From Rhizobiaceae bacterium (GTDB lineage Bacteria > Pseudomonadota > Alphaproteobacteria > Rhizobiales > Rhizobiaceae), in contig JAMLJA010000004.1 of assembly GCA_023953905.1 (NCBI GenBank), positions 248,001 to 312,000 on the forward strand: DNA of 64,000 nucleotides, in the 5' to 3' direction. How positions within the stretch are numbered: position 1 is the stretch's first letter; each line of letters starts with the position of its first letter. The notes beneath the pieces are model-generated. The model worked only from the letters and a program-made list of their open reading frames with translations. It did not search any database and was not told the origin of the DNA. A program made the translations under genes and the position numbers. Shown here piece after piece: positions 53,770-62,216 of this stretch.

Positions 53770-54855
53770 ATGGCAGGTCTTTCACTTCATTCCGTCAAGA
53801 AGCGTTTCGGAGATACGGAAGTCATCGCCGGGGTCGACCTGAAGGTCGAAGAGGGCGAGTTCGTGGTTTTCGTTGGTCCATCTGGATGCGGAAAGTCGAC
53901 TTTGCTGCGCATGATCGCGGGGCTTGAAACTACCAGCTCGGGGCGCATCGAAATCGGCGGTGCCGATGTAACGCATGTGGATCCGGCCAAGCGCGGAATC
54001 GCGATGGTTTTCCAGACCTATGCGCTCTACCCACATATGACCGTGGCGGCCAATATGGGCTTTCCGCTCGAAATGGCCGGACTGCCACAGACGGAGATCG
54101 ATGCGAAAGTGGCTGAGGCCGCGCGTGTCCTTCACCTGGAACCGTATCTGCAGCGCAAGCCGCGCGAACTGTCAGGCGGACAGCGCCAACGCGTTGCCAT
54201 CGGACGCGCCATTGTGCGCCAGCCGGGCGTGTTCCTTTTCGACGAGCCGCTTTCAAATCTGGATGCGGAGTTGCGTGTCCAGATGCGCATCGAGATTGCG
54301 CGTCTGCATCAGCAACTCGGCGCGACCATGATCTACGTGACACACGACCAGGTCGAGGCGATGACACTGGCCAGCCGCATTGTCGTGCTTCGTGCGGGAC
54401 GCATCGAGCAGGTCGGAGCGCCTCTGGAGCTCTATCACAACCCCGACAACAGTTTTGTCGGTGGCTTCATCGGTTCACCGCGCATGAACTTCGTGAAGGC
54501 GCGGATCATTCGCCGAACGGATGAGGGGATAGAATTAAGCGCTCCGGCAACGGGTCTCGCGAAGCTCATAGCGCAGCCCCGCGGGGCCAGTCCTGGCGAG
54601 GGCACTGAAGTGACGCTCGGCATTCGACCTGAACATTTCGTTGCCGCGAAGGGTTCGGACGCCACGTTGGCCGGACAGGTAAGTGTGGTCGAGCGTCTCG
54701 GTGGGGTCACCTATGTCCATGCTTCGCTGGGCGACGGAACCATGATCACCGTGGAGACCCGCGACGACAAGGGCTTTGGCGAAGGCGCGGACGCGCGCTT
54801 CGGCATTGACGGAAGCAAGGTCTTCATGTTCGACGCCGACGGCCAGCGCATATAG
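53770..54855 (+). CDS. Sugar ABC transporter ATPase (UgpC/MalK-like)
   Basis: A 361-aa ATPase. Walker A GPSGCGKST, the signature LSGGQRQRVAIGRAIVRQP, Walker B FLFDEPLSNLDAELR and switch-loop TMIYVTHDQVEAMTLASRI are intact. The C-terminal TOBE/regulatory region (about 240-361) contains the GIRPEHF motif. It energises the two preceding permeases. It is the last gene of the locus, and its stop is 1 nt from the convergent GNAT stop. Confidence 0.95.
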   Translation: MAGLSLHSVKKRFGDTEVIAGVDLKVEEGEFVVFVGPSGCGKSTLLRMIAGLETTSSGRIEIGGADVTHVDPAKRGIAMVFQTYALYPHMTVAANMGFPLEMAGLPQTEIDAKVAEAARVLHLEPYLQRKPRELSGGQRQRVAIGRAIVRQPGVFLFDEPLSNLDAELRVQMRIEIARLHQQLGATMIYVTHDQVEAMTLASRIVVLRAGRIEQVGAPLELYHNPDNSFVGGFIGSPRMNFVKARIIRRTDEGIELSAPATGLAKLIAQPRGASPGEGTEVTLGIRPEHFVAAKGSDATLAGQVSVVERLGGVTYVHASLGDGTMITVETRDDKGFGEGADARFGIDGSKVFMFDADGQRI

Positions 54856-54856
54856 A

Positions 54857-55498
54857 TCAGACACGCCCGAACCGCTTCGCCATGAAGAGCGACGTGGGGC
54901 GGGTTGCCAACCCATCAACATCCGCAAATCCCAGCCGTCGATAGAATTCGCGGGCATTGGTGTTGCGCGGATGGACGTCAAGAAACATGCCCGTCGAGCC
55001 GGAACCACCGAGTTCACGCTGCAGATGCTCCATGCAACGCCTTCCGATCCCTCTGCCGCGTGCTTCTGGAAGCAGATCGATATGGCCGTGCGAGGGAAAG
55101 GGCTGCAAGGCAGGCGGGATAGAAAGGTCAGGATTGTGGATATGCGCACGCGCCCAGTCGCTTGCTTTCCACCTGGTTTCCTCAAAGCCCGGATCGCGCA
55201 CCTCGGCCTGCAGACGCGGATACCATTCACGCGCGAGACGCGCATTGAACGTCTCTGTCTCCAGTGCACCAAACAGATAGCCCGCCACGCCACGCGGACC
55301 TTCGATCGCAAAGGCAAAGCGGGGTTCCAGCACCTGATAGGGCACCGCATAAATCAGGCCCATGAGATTTGGATCGTCCTCGCGATCCGTAGCGTCCTCG
55401 CCCGCATCGCCCGTCTTGAGACAAACGGTGCAGAATGCCGCGTGATCTTCGACCGTCGCCTGCCGCAGGCCAAAGCCGTCACCAAACTCAATGATCAT
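54857..55498 (-). CDS. GNAT-family N-acetyltransferase
   Basis: A 213-aa acetyltransferase with a two-part fold. The acetyl-CoA pyrophosphate loop reads HIDLLPEARGRGIGRRCMEH, followed by MFLDVHPRNTNAREFYRRLG. A long N-terminal part includes the YAVPYQVLEPRFAFAIEGPR strand. The substrate is unknown; a sugar or amino-sugar derivative is possible given its operon. Its start overlaps the SDR stop by 4 nt (ATGA), so it is the last gene of the minus-strand sugar locus. Confidence 0.9.
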   Translation of the reverse strand: MIIEFGDGFGLRQATVEDHAAFCTVCLKTGDAGEDATDREDDPNLMGLIYAVPYQVLEPRFAFAIEGPRGVAGYLFGALETETFNARLAREWYPRLQAEVRDPGFEETRWKASDWARAHIHNPDLSIPPALQPFPSHGHIDLLPEARGRGIGRRCMEHLQRELGGSGSTGMFLDVHPRNTNAREFYRRLGFADVDGLATRPTSLFMAKRFGRV

Positions 55499-56265
55499 GG
55501 CGGCAGAATGCGGAAGTCGGCGCCTTCTGGCAGCAACTGACCACCATCGACGACGATGGTGGTGCCGGTGATATAGTCCGCTTCATCAGATGCCAGGAAA
55601 AGAAACGCATTCGCGATGTCGCGCGGCTTGCCCAGTCGGCCGAGCGGGATCGAGTCCTCCATGTTGCGGATGAACTCGGCCCCGCGATGTTCCGTGATCG
55701 CCTCGGTCAGAATGTTGCCCGGCTCAACCCCGTTCACGGTGATGCCGTAGCCGGAGAACTCCAGCGCGGCCGATCTGATGAAACCGTTTATCCCAGCCTT
55801 GGTCGCGGAATAGTGTCCATGGCCGGGGCTCGTCACATGGGGGCCGGTGATGGATGACGTGAAGAGCATCCTTCCATAGCCTTGCGCCTTCATTGGCACG
55901 AGTGCCGCGCGGGCTGCATTGAAAGTGCCACGCAGATTGACCGCCATCACGCGATCCCAGTCGTCGGGACTGGTGTTCTCGATCAATTGCCACGGATATA
56001 TTCCGGCGTTCTGGACGATGATGTCGAGCCGGCCGTAGCGCTCCTGCGCAAGCGCCACGGCCTTCTGCGCATCCTCCATCCGCGAAATGTCGGTCCGGAT
56101 GAAGGCAGCGCCGACCTCGGCAGCAGCAGCCTGCCCTGCATCGACTTCCGTATCGGCCAGGACAAGTTGCGCCCCTTCCTCGGCAAAGCGGATTGCAATG
56201 CCCTTGCCGATACCCCGCGCCGCCCCGACGATGAGCGCGATCTTGCCATCCAGCCTGCCCGCCAA
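55495..56265 (-). CDS. Short-chain dehydrogenase/reductase
   Basis: A 256-aa classical SDR. NAD(P)-binding GAARGIGKGIA (residues 12-22), QNAGIYPW, the catalytic Ser in LFTSSITGPHVTSPGHGHYS, with the Tyr-x-x-x-Lys in YSATK, and the C-terminal GGQLLPEG are all present. The acidic residue after strand 2 (LADTEVD) suggests NAD preference. Given its operon it probably oxidises the imported sugar or polyol. It lies 10 nt downstream of the permease gene. Confidence 0.93.
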   Translation of the reverse strand: MAGRLDGKIALIVGAARGIGKGIAIRFAEEGAQLVLADTEVDAGQAAAAEVGAAFIRTDISRMEDAQKAVALAQERYGRLDIIVQNAGIYPWQLIENTSPDDWDRVMAVNLRGTFNAARAALVPMKAQGYGRMLFTSSITGPHVTSPGHGHYSATKAGINGFIRSAALEFSGYGITVNGVEPGNILTEAITEHRGAEFIRNMEDSIPLGRLGKPRDIANAFLFLASDEADYITGTTIVVDGGQLLPEGADFRILPP

Positions 56266-56275
56266 CGTTGTCCCC

Positions 56276-57271
56276 CTATGCCAGTTTATGCCGGATCGAT
56301 TGCTTCAGAGTGTCGAGCAGCACCGCCGCCAGCACCAGAAGGCCGTGGATCACCTGTGTGAAATTGGCCGGCAATCCCATGAGATTGATGGCCGTGTTTA
56401 TGGACGACAGCAAAAGCACGCCCGCATAGACACCCGGCAGCGATCCCACCCCGCCCTTCAGGCTGATGCCGCCAATGACGACCGCAGCGAAAGCGTTGAA
56501 GAGAAGGCCGACGCCAAGATTGGCGGTCGCGCCGGACGTACGGATCGTCAGCAGCCAGCCTGCCATGCCGGCAATGGCACCAGCCAGAATGAAGGCAATA
56601 AGCAGGTTCCGCGTGACCCTTATACCGGCACGGAACGTGGCCTGCTCGTTGCCTCCGATCATCTTGAGGTGACGCCCAAAAGGCGTCTTGGCCATGATCA
56701 GCGAGAACACGACGAAACAGGCGATGGCGATCCACGCCGTCAGCGGAATACCGAGCACGCGCTGGATGCCAAACCAGCGGATTGAAGGCGCCAGGTCCTG
56801 GGCGGATCGCCCTCCTGACACGGCCACCACCAGCCCGCGCACCCAGATATAGGAGGCCAGGGTGATGATGAAGGCGTTCATCTTCACCTTGACGATGAAG
56901 AAGCCGTTGATGGCTCCGATCAACCCGCCAACCACAAGAGCGATGGCAAGCGAAGCCGGAACCATCAGCCATTCAGGGTGAAGCGTGACGCCGATTCCGA
57001 TGCCCGCCGAGCAGAAGAGCACGCCGACCGACATGGCGGCCAATGCTGCCACCGACTCGACAGACAAATCCATATTGCCGGTGATGATGACCAGCGCCAG
57101 ACCGATGGACATGACGCCAAGAACGCTCGACGCCTCGATGATATTGGCGAAAATGCCGAGCTGGAAGAAATTCGGAACGAACGCTGAGAAGATCGCCAAC
57201 ACGAAGATCAGCATGAACCAGACGAGATTGTCGAGCACGATCTCGAGCAGGCGGCGTGTTCTGGGATTCAT
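56276..57271 (-). CDS. Sugar ABC transporter permease (CUT2, RbsC-like)
   Basis: A 331-aa permease with eight to ten hydrophobic helices. The pattern SVESVAALAAMSVGVLFCSA, GFFIVKVKMNAFIITLASYI and FNAFAAVVIGGISLKGGVGS, TLGG-type loops, is that of ribose/xylose/fructose-type permeases. The start at MNPRTRRLL (57271) follows GGTGAG; a GTG four codons earlier is the alternative. It follows the binding-protein gene across an intercistronic hairpin. Confidence 0.92.
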   Translation of the reverse strand: MNPRTRRLLEIVLDNLVWFMLIFVLAIFSAFVPNFFQLGIFANIIEASSVLGVMSIGLALVIITGNMDLSVESVAALAAMSVGVLFCSAGIGIGVTLHPEWLMVPASLAIALVVGGLIGAINGFFIVKVKMNAFIITLASYIWVRGLVVAVSGGRSAQDLAPSIRWFGIQRVLGIPLTAWIAIACFVVFSLIMAKTPFGRHLKMIGGNEQATFRAGIRVTRNLLIAFILAGAIAGMAGWLLTIRTSGATANLGVGLLFNAFAAVVIGGISLKGGVGSLPGVYAGVLLLSSINTAINLMGLPANFTQVIHGLLVLAAVLLDTLKQSIRHKLA

Positions 57272-57315
57272 GCGCTCACCCAATGGAAGCAGAAACAGAC
57301 CATAGCGGCTTTTGA

Positions 57316-57344
57316 ACGGGCGCCCCTTATGGCGGAGCGCCCGT
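57316..57344 (-). promoter_or_regulatory. Intercistronic hairpin after the CUT2 binding-protein gene
   Basis: ACGGGCG (57316-57322) pairs with CGCCCGT (57338-57344) in the 81-nt binding-protein/permease gap. No strong T-run follows on the minus strand, so differential message stability is more likely than termination. Confidence 0.5.
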
Positions 57345-57352
57345 CGATGGCT

Positions 57353-58393
57353 CTATTCCACCGATTTGATCGTGTCCGACGGAGGCTTCATGTTGCCCCA
57401 GAATTTCGGATCATCGACATTGGACTTGTCGATCGCCGCACCCGGAACCTTGAGGTTTGGACCCCAGGCCTCGTTGGTGACGACGCCTTTCAGCCCGATC
57501 ACATCATACTCGCCGGGTTTGATTTCCTGCTTGTTGACGAGCTTGTCCATGAACATGGCGACTGCCGCGGCCTGTGCATAAAGCGGCTGCTCGACTTCGA
57601 CATTGAGCCACCCCTTGCGGATCAGGTCGAGGCCGACGGGGGCTCCGTTGGAGCTCATCATCAGGATGTCTCCGGGCTTCTTGCCGGCGGTCTCCAGTGC
57701 AGCGACAGCAGCCACGGAAAGATGCGCTGCATGATTGAAGATCAGATCGATGTCTGGGTTGGCAACCACCGCGTCGGCAACGATGGTGCCAGCGTTCGAG
57801 GCTTCCCACTGCATCGCCGGTTTCGAGATGATTGTCACCTCGGGAAACGCGCTCATCTTCTCCTCAAAACCCTTCTGGATATCTAGGGTGTAGGGATCCC
57901 CGGGATCGCCCAGCACCTGCAGAATCTTGCCCTTCACAGAGCCGTTCTTTTCGGTGAGCAGCTTCTCTGCCGCTTCTGCTGCGACATATCCGATCTCGAT
58001 GGTGCCCGCCACCGAGGTGAAATCGGACATTGTGGACGTGATCTGCCTGTCGAACTCGACAACCGGGATGCCAGCGGCGCGGGCAGATTCGATCGACGGC
58101 TTGAGTGCGTTGAAATCCACCGCGGCCAGAATGATGGCCTGCGGTTTGAGCGCGATGACGTCGTTCATCTGGCTCTGCTGCACGTCCGTCTTGTTGTCGG
58201 CATTGAGCGTTTTCATCTCATAGCCGACCTGCTTGAGGAACATCTCCAGCGCGCTCACCGAGCCCGTCTGGAATTCGTCAAGCAAGGTCGGCACGAGATA
58301 GTAGACCGTACCCTTCGACTGAGCGAAGGCTGGTGTCAGCATCGCCATGGCCAAGGCCAGGATGCCGAACAAGCCTGTCAAGAACCGCTTCAT
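57353..58393 (-). CDS. Sugar ABC transporter substrate-binding protein (CUT2, RbsB-like)
   Basis: A 346-aa periplasmic binding protein with a signal peptide (about 1-24, ending [10 protein letters not shown]). The mature protein follows the type I LacI/RbsB fold: [51 protein letters not shown] and [20 protein letters not shown]. The ligand is not identifiable by eye. The order is ATPase-binding protein-permease, with the ATPase first, as in some rhizobial sugar and polyol loci. Confidence 0.92.
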   Translation of the reverse strand: MKRFLTGLFGILALAMAMLTPAFAQSKGTVYYLVPTLLDEFQTGSVSALEMFLKQVGYEMKTLNADNKTDVQQSQMNDVIALKPQAIILAAVDFNALKPSIESARAAGIPVVEFDRQITSTMSDFTSVAGTIEIGYVAAEAAEKLLTEKNGSVKGKILQVLGDPGDPYTLDIQKGFEEKMSAFPEVTIISKPAMQWEASNAGTIVADAVVANPDIDLIFNHAAHLSVAAVAALETAGKKPGDILMMSSNGAPVGLDLIRKGWLNVEVEQPLYAQAAAVAMFMDKLVNKQEIKPGEYDVIGLKGVVTNEAWGPNLKVPGAAIDKSNVDDPKFWGNMKPPSDTIKSVE

Positions 58394-58438
58394 TGTGTTT
58401 GCTCCTTCCTGTTGTGCCGAAACCCCTGTATTCTTCGT

Positions 58439-59203
58439 TCAGCCTACCGGTCCGGCGCCGGCAACAGCCTCTCCTGTAATCATGTTGATCACCGCGTCAG
58501 GGCTGGTCTGGCTGGTCGCCACATCGCCCGCGACCACGCCCTGGCGTATCACGACGATCCGATCGGCGACCTGAAATGCCTGCTGCATGATGTGCGTGAT
58601 GATGACCACGCCGATGCCCTGATTGGCCACGTGTCGGATCATTTCGAGGCCGCGTCGCGTCTGCTCGACGCCAAGCGCGGCGAAGGGCTCGTCGAGCAGC
58701 ACCAGCTTGCCGCCCCAATGAACGAACCTGTTCAGCTCGATCGCCTGCCTCTGGCCGCCCGACAAATGCTCGACATTTGTCCTGAGCGAAGGAATGCGGG
58801 TTCCCGCATTCGCCAACGCCTCGGCGACCTCCCGCTCCATCGCACGCTCGTCAAGGACAGGAATTCCGAGGAACTTGCGCGTAATTTCCCTTCCCATGAA
58901 GAAATTGGCGACGACGTCGACATTCGTGCAGAGCGAAAGATCCTGATAGACCGTCTCTATCCCGGCGTCCTTGGCTTCGGCGGGAGAACGCGCACGGAAC
59001 TCCTTGCCTTCAAACAGCATACGCCCGGATGTCGGCTCCAGGCCACCGGCGATAATCTTCACCAATGTTGATTTGCCCGCACCATTGTCGCCCAGCAGGG
59101 CCACAACCTCGCCCTTGTCGATGGAGAAGCTGATGCCCTTCAGCGCCTCGATGGCACCGTAATTCTTGCGGATATTGTCGAGGACCAAAAGCGGCTCGCT
59201 CAT
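58439..59203 (-). CDS. Sugar ABC transporter ATPase, single domain (CUT2)
   Basis: A 254-aa ATPase. Walker A GDNGAGKSTLVK, the signature LSGGQRQAIELNR, Walker B KLVLLDEPFAALG and the switch VVIITHIMQQAF are present. It carries one ABC domain, not the tandem pair of RbsA, as in the FrcA subgroup, so it must act as a homodimer. Its start overlaps the ROK stop by 4 nt (ATGA). Confidence 0.92.
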   Translation of the reverse strand: MSEPLLVLDNIRKNYGAIEALKGISFSIDKGEVVALLGDNGAGKSTLVKIIAGGLEPTSGRMLFEGKEFRARSPAEAKDAGIETVYQDLSLCTNVDVVANFFMGREITRKFLGIPVLDERAMEREVAEALANAGTRIPSLRTNVEHLSGGQRQAIELNRFVHWGGKLVLLDEPFAALGVEQTRRGLEMIRHVANQGIGVVIITHIMQQAFQVADRIVVIRQGVVAGDVATSQTSPDAVINMITGEAVAGAGPVG

Positions 59204-60348
59204 GCGGCGATCTCCCCTCTCGATGGTGCGCCTTCGCGCTCGACGAACATCTGGCCGAAGCGTGGCGACAACACCCCTGAAATCGCAAGGGCTGCGGCGC
59301 CGCGCAGGACGGAATCCGTGCCCCCACGCGCGACCGCGAGGCGCGGCACTGTGCGGTCCCGGCGAGCGGAAACCGAATTCTGCAGGCTGATCGACGCAAG
59401 GCGTTGCAAAAGATGCTCTGATGCCTGACCGCCGAGCACGACCGTTTGTGGATCATGCAGGTTTTCGATGATCGCGATCGCGTTGCGAAAGATCGGAGCG
59501 ATGTGTTCGACCCACTGCGCCTCGGTCCCCTCCCAGCGATCAAGCGCCTCCAGCGAGACATACCGCTCCAGGCAGCCGCGATTGCCACATGGGCACGCCT
59601 CGCCGCCCGGCATGACGGGAATATGCCCTATCTCGCCGGCGTTGCCCCACGCGCCGCGCAGCACATTGCCCTCATGCACCATGGCGCCGCCCAGTCCGAG
59701 CCCGAAATACAGGTAGTAATATTCGGAAAGCTCCGTGCCCAATCCATATAGCTGTTCGCCCAATGCAGCCGCCATCATGTCGGTGTCGAAGAATGACGGC
59801 AGCCCGGTCAGCTTCGAGAGACGTTCGGGGATACACACATCCTCCCAGCCGGCCATGGTAGTAGGTCCGACAAAGCTCATGGATTCGACACCGAACGGGC
59901 CAGGTAGCGCCATGCCCACGCCAAGCATCCGCCCACCCGGACGGCTTTCGGCAAGCTCCGAGACAATCTCGCCGATGAGCGCAAACGCGTGATCGGGCAT
60001 TGCCTGAGGCGCATCCTGCCGAACCTTGGAGACAACGTCGCCGCTGAGATCGATGAGGGCAGCATCTATGCCGCGCGGTGTGACATGGAGGCCGATCGCA
60101 TATCCGCCGTCGGGATTGATGCGCAGGGTCGCCGGTGGCAGTCCGCGTCCCTTTGGTTCCTCGCGGAGCGAAAGCAAATAACCCTGCTCCTCAAGCTCCC
60201 TCACGATGTTGGACACCGTTTGAACCGTCAGCCCGACGCTTCGGGCCACATCCCCCCGCGTCACCGGACCGCGAAGACGGATCGATTCAAGGACGATCCG
60301 TCTGTTGTACGGTCGCCCGAACTCCTGGTTTGTGCCTCGCAGTGCCAT
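59200..60348 (-). CDS. ROK-family transcriptional regulator
   Basis: A 382-aa repressor-like protein. The N-terminal winged helix (RIVLESIRLRGPVTRGDVAR and VGLTVQTVSNIVREL) is followed by a ROK sugar-binding domain. The zinc motif CPCGNRGCLERYVS is intact, as are the ATP/sugar loops GLGLGGAMVHEG. The start at MALRGTNQEFG is chosen because the segment 13 codons upstream is Cys/Gly/Ser-rich and unlike the family. It is the first gene of the minus-strand sugar operon and is probably its regulator. Confidence 0.9.
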   Translation of the reverse strand: MALRGTNQEFGRPYNRRIVLESIRLRGPVTRGDVARSVGLTVQTVSNIVRELEEQGYLLSLREEPKGRGLPPATLRINPDGGYAIGLHVTPRGIDAALIDLSGDVVSKVRQDAPQAMPDHAFALIGEIVSELAESRPGGRMLGVGMALPGPFGVESMSFVGPTTMAGWEDVCIPERLSKLTGLPSFFDTDMMAAALGEQLYGLGTELSEYYYLYFGLGLGGAMVHEGNVLRGAWGNAGEIGHIPVMPGGEACPCGNRGCLERYVSLEALDRWEGTEAQWVEHIAPIFRNAIAIIENLHDPQTVVLGGQASEHLLQRLASISLQNSVSARRDRTVPRLAVARGGTDSVLRGAAALAISGVLSPRFGQMFVEREGAPSRGEIAA

Positions 60349-60458
60349 GGCCCCGCAGCTCCCTGAAGAGCCACAGGTTCGCATCACTGTTTTATTCTGT
60401 CAAATGACTTTCAAAAATGCCGCGTGTTGGTGTGCGGCGATCTTTCAGATGGGAAGGT

Positions 60459-61229
60459 TCACGCGGAGGCTTTCGCTGCTTCCTCGACCGAAACCCGATA
60501 GTGCCAAAGCACCTCTTCGACGGGACCTATCATGCGTGGCTTACCGTGCTCCAGCCACAGCCCCTGCGTACACCAGTCCACAATCAGCTGATCGGAGTGT
60601 GAGGCCAGAACGAGGAGCCCCGCTTCTTCGATGAGCTTGTTGGTGCGCTGCTTTGCCTTGTTGAGAAAAGCCGCATCGCCTGCACCGATGCCCTCGTCGA
60701 TCAAAAGCACGTCAGCCCTTACCGACGTCGAGATCGCGAAAGCCAGACGCGCCGACATGCCCGCCGAGTAAGTGCGGATCGGCATGTCGAGAAACTCACC
60801 GAGTTCCGAGACTTCGGCGATTTCCTGGACTGCCGGACGTATCTCATCAAGGGACAGTCCGAGAGCAATTCCCCGCAGCAGAATGTTGTCCCAGCCATTG
60901 CTATCGGGATCCATGCCGAAGCCGAGATCGAAGATAGGGGCGATGCGGCCCTCGACGCGCACTGATCCTTCTGTGGGCGGATAGATTCCGGCCATGACAC
61001 GCAGCAAGGTCGACTTGCCGGCACCATTGTGGCCGATCAGGGCGAGCCGGTCGCCATGATTGAGTTCCAGCGACAATCCATCGACTGCGCGAACGGAGAG
61101 TTTGTATCCGTCGCGGACTTTCAGCGTACCGCCCGTTGCCGCAGATATGAGGCTGTTCTTGAGAGACCGGGTACCGGCCCCAAGAATCGGGATGTCGACC
61201 GTGATGTTGTCAAGGGTGATGCTGGACAT
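60459..61229 (-). CDS. Polysaccharide-export ABC ATPase (Wzt/KpsT-like)
   Basis: A 256-aa ATPase. Walker A GHNGAGKSTLL, the polysaccharide-exporter signature RTYSAGMSARLAFAI, Walker B VLLIDEGIGAGD and switch VLASHSDQLI are typical of ABC-2 O-antigen or capsule exporters. It lacks the long C-terminal carbohydrate-binding domain of Wzt from E. coli O9a, so it would not itself select the chain end. The start at 61229 is 10 nt past the permease stop. Confidence 0.9.
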   Translation of the reverse strand: MSSITLDNITVDIPILGAGTRSLKNSLISAATGGTLKVRDGYKLSVRAVDGLSLELNHGDRLALIGHNGAGKSTLLRVMAGIYPPTEGSVRVEGRIAPIFDLGFGMDPDSNGWDNILLRGIALGLSLDEIRPAVQEIAEVSELGEFLDMPIRTYSAGMSARLAFAISTSVRADVLLIDEGIGAGDAAFLNKAKQRTNKLIEEAGLLVLASHSDQLIVDWCTQGLWLEHGKPRMIGPVEEVLWHYRVSVEEAAKASA

Positions 61230-61239
61230 GCTGAAAACC

Positions 61240-62073
61240 CTAGGCCCAATAGGCGATCTGCGAACGATATCGCGCAAAGAAGATGAACGCCGCAACGGCC
61301 AGAACCGCGGTCAGGCCTCCCGCCACAACCCAGCTCAACGTCGCCGGAGCACTGCCCATTAGAGGTGCACGCACCAGTTCCAGATAGTGATAGAATGGAT
61401 TGGCGTTGACGAAATAGGCGCGGTCGGAGAGCGCGTCGGCATTCCAGAACACCGGAGTCAGGAAGAAGAAGATCTGCATCAGACTGCCGATGATGGGCGG
61501 AATATCGCGAAAGCGGGCCGATAGGGGGCCAATGATCAGCGCTGCGAAGAAACCGGCAAGCAGGATGAGAGCCAGTCCGGGAATGGCCAGAAACGCGCTC
61601 CAGCCGAGGTCGATCGGAAAGAACAGCCAGACGACGACATAGATGCTGAAATTGTGTGCGAAGGCGATGACGTGCCGGCAGATCAGCTTGAACACGTAAA
61701 AGCTGAGCGGCAGTTGCGACTGGCGGATGGAAGCCGCGGAACCTGAAAACACAGCGCAGGAATCGTTGATGATTCCCGAGATCAGACCGAACACCATGAA
61801 GCCAAGCGTGACATGCGGCAGGAACGACTCGATATCCTGTCCAAACACGCCCGAATAAAACCACCCCAGGGCACCGACGAGGATGCCCATATTGATCGTC
61901 AGCCAGAATGGTCCGAGCACCGATCGCTGATACTGGCGCCGAAGCTCGTGTGAGGACAGAAAGGTCCATGTGCGCCAGCGCTGCAGACCGCCGCCTATGT
62001 CGGCCGCCGCCTGCGCGAGCATCCGAGGCCAGCCAATGTGGCTATGGACCTCAAGAATGGTTGATGAGCTCAA
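61240..62073 (-). CDS. Polysaccharide-export ABC permease (Wzm-like, ABC-2)
   Basis: A 277-aa inner-membrane permease with six hydrophobic helices. RRQYQRSVLGPFWLTINMGI is the conserved amphipathic N-terminal motif of Wzm/KpsM permeases, and LTPVFWNAD and YHYLELVRAPLMG match the C-terminal part. No ATG fits well: the TTG at 62073 has GGAG six bases upstream; a TTG at 62085 or ATG at 62022 are alternatives. No glycosyltransferase gene is near. Confidence 0.85.
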   Translation of the reverse strand: MSSSTILEVHSHIGWPRMLAQAAADIGGGLQRWRTWTFLSSHELRRQYQRSVLGPFWLTINMGILVGALGWFYSGVFGQDIESFLPHVTLGFMVFGLISGIINDSCAVFSGSAASIRQSQLPLSFYVFKLICRHVIAFAHNFSIYVVVWLFFPIDLGWSAFLAIPGLALILLAGFFAALIIGPLSARFRDIPPIIGSLMQIFFFLTPVFWNADALSDRAYFVNANPFYHYLELVRAPLMGSAPATLSWVVAGGLTAVLAVAAFIFFARYRSQIAYWA

Positions 62074-62216
62074 ACAAAACTCCAATCGGGATCATCCGGC
62101 GCGAACGCACCCTGTGGGGCAGGCTCATATTACAGGCGTACCCCGTCCGTCCACCTCGGCCATGTGGCAGATATGTGGCACGAGGACAATTGAAGACCAG
62201 TAACGCCTCGGGCAAA

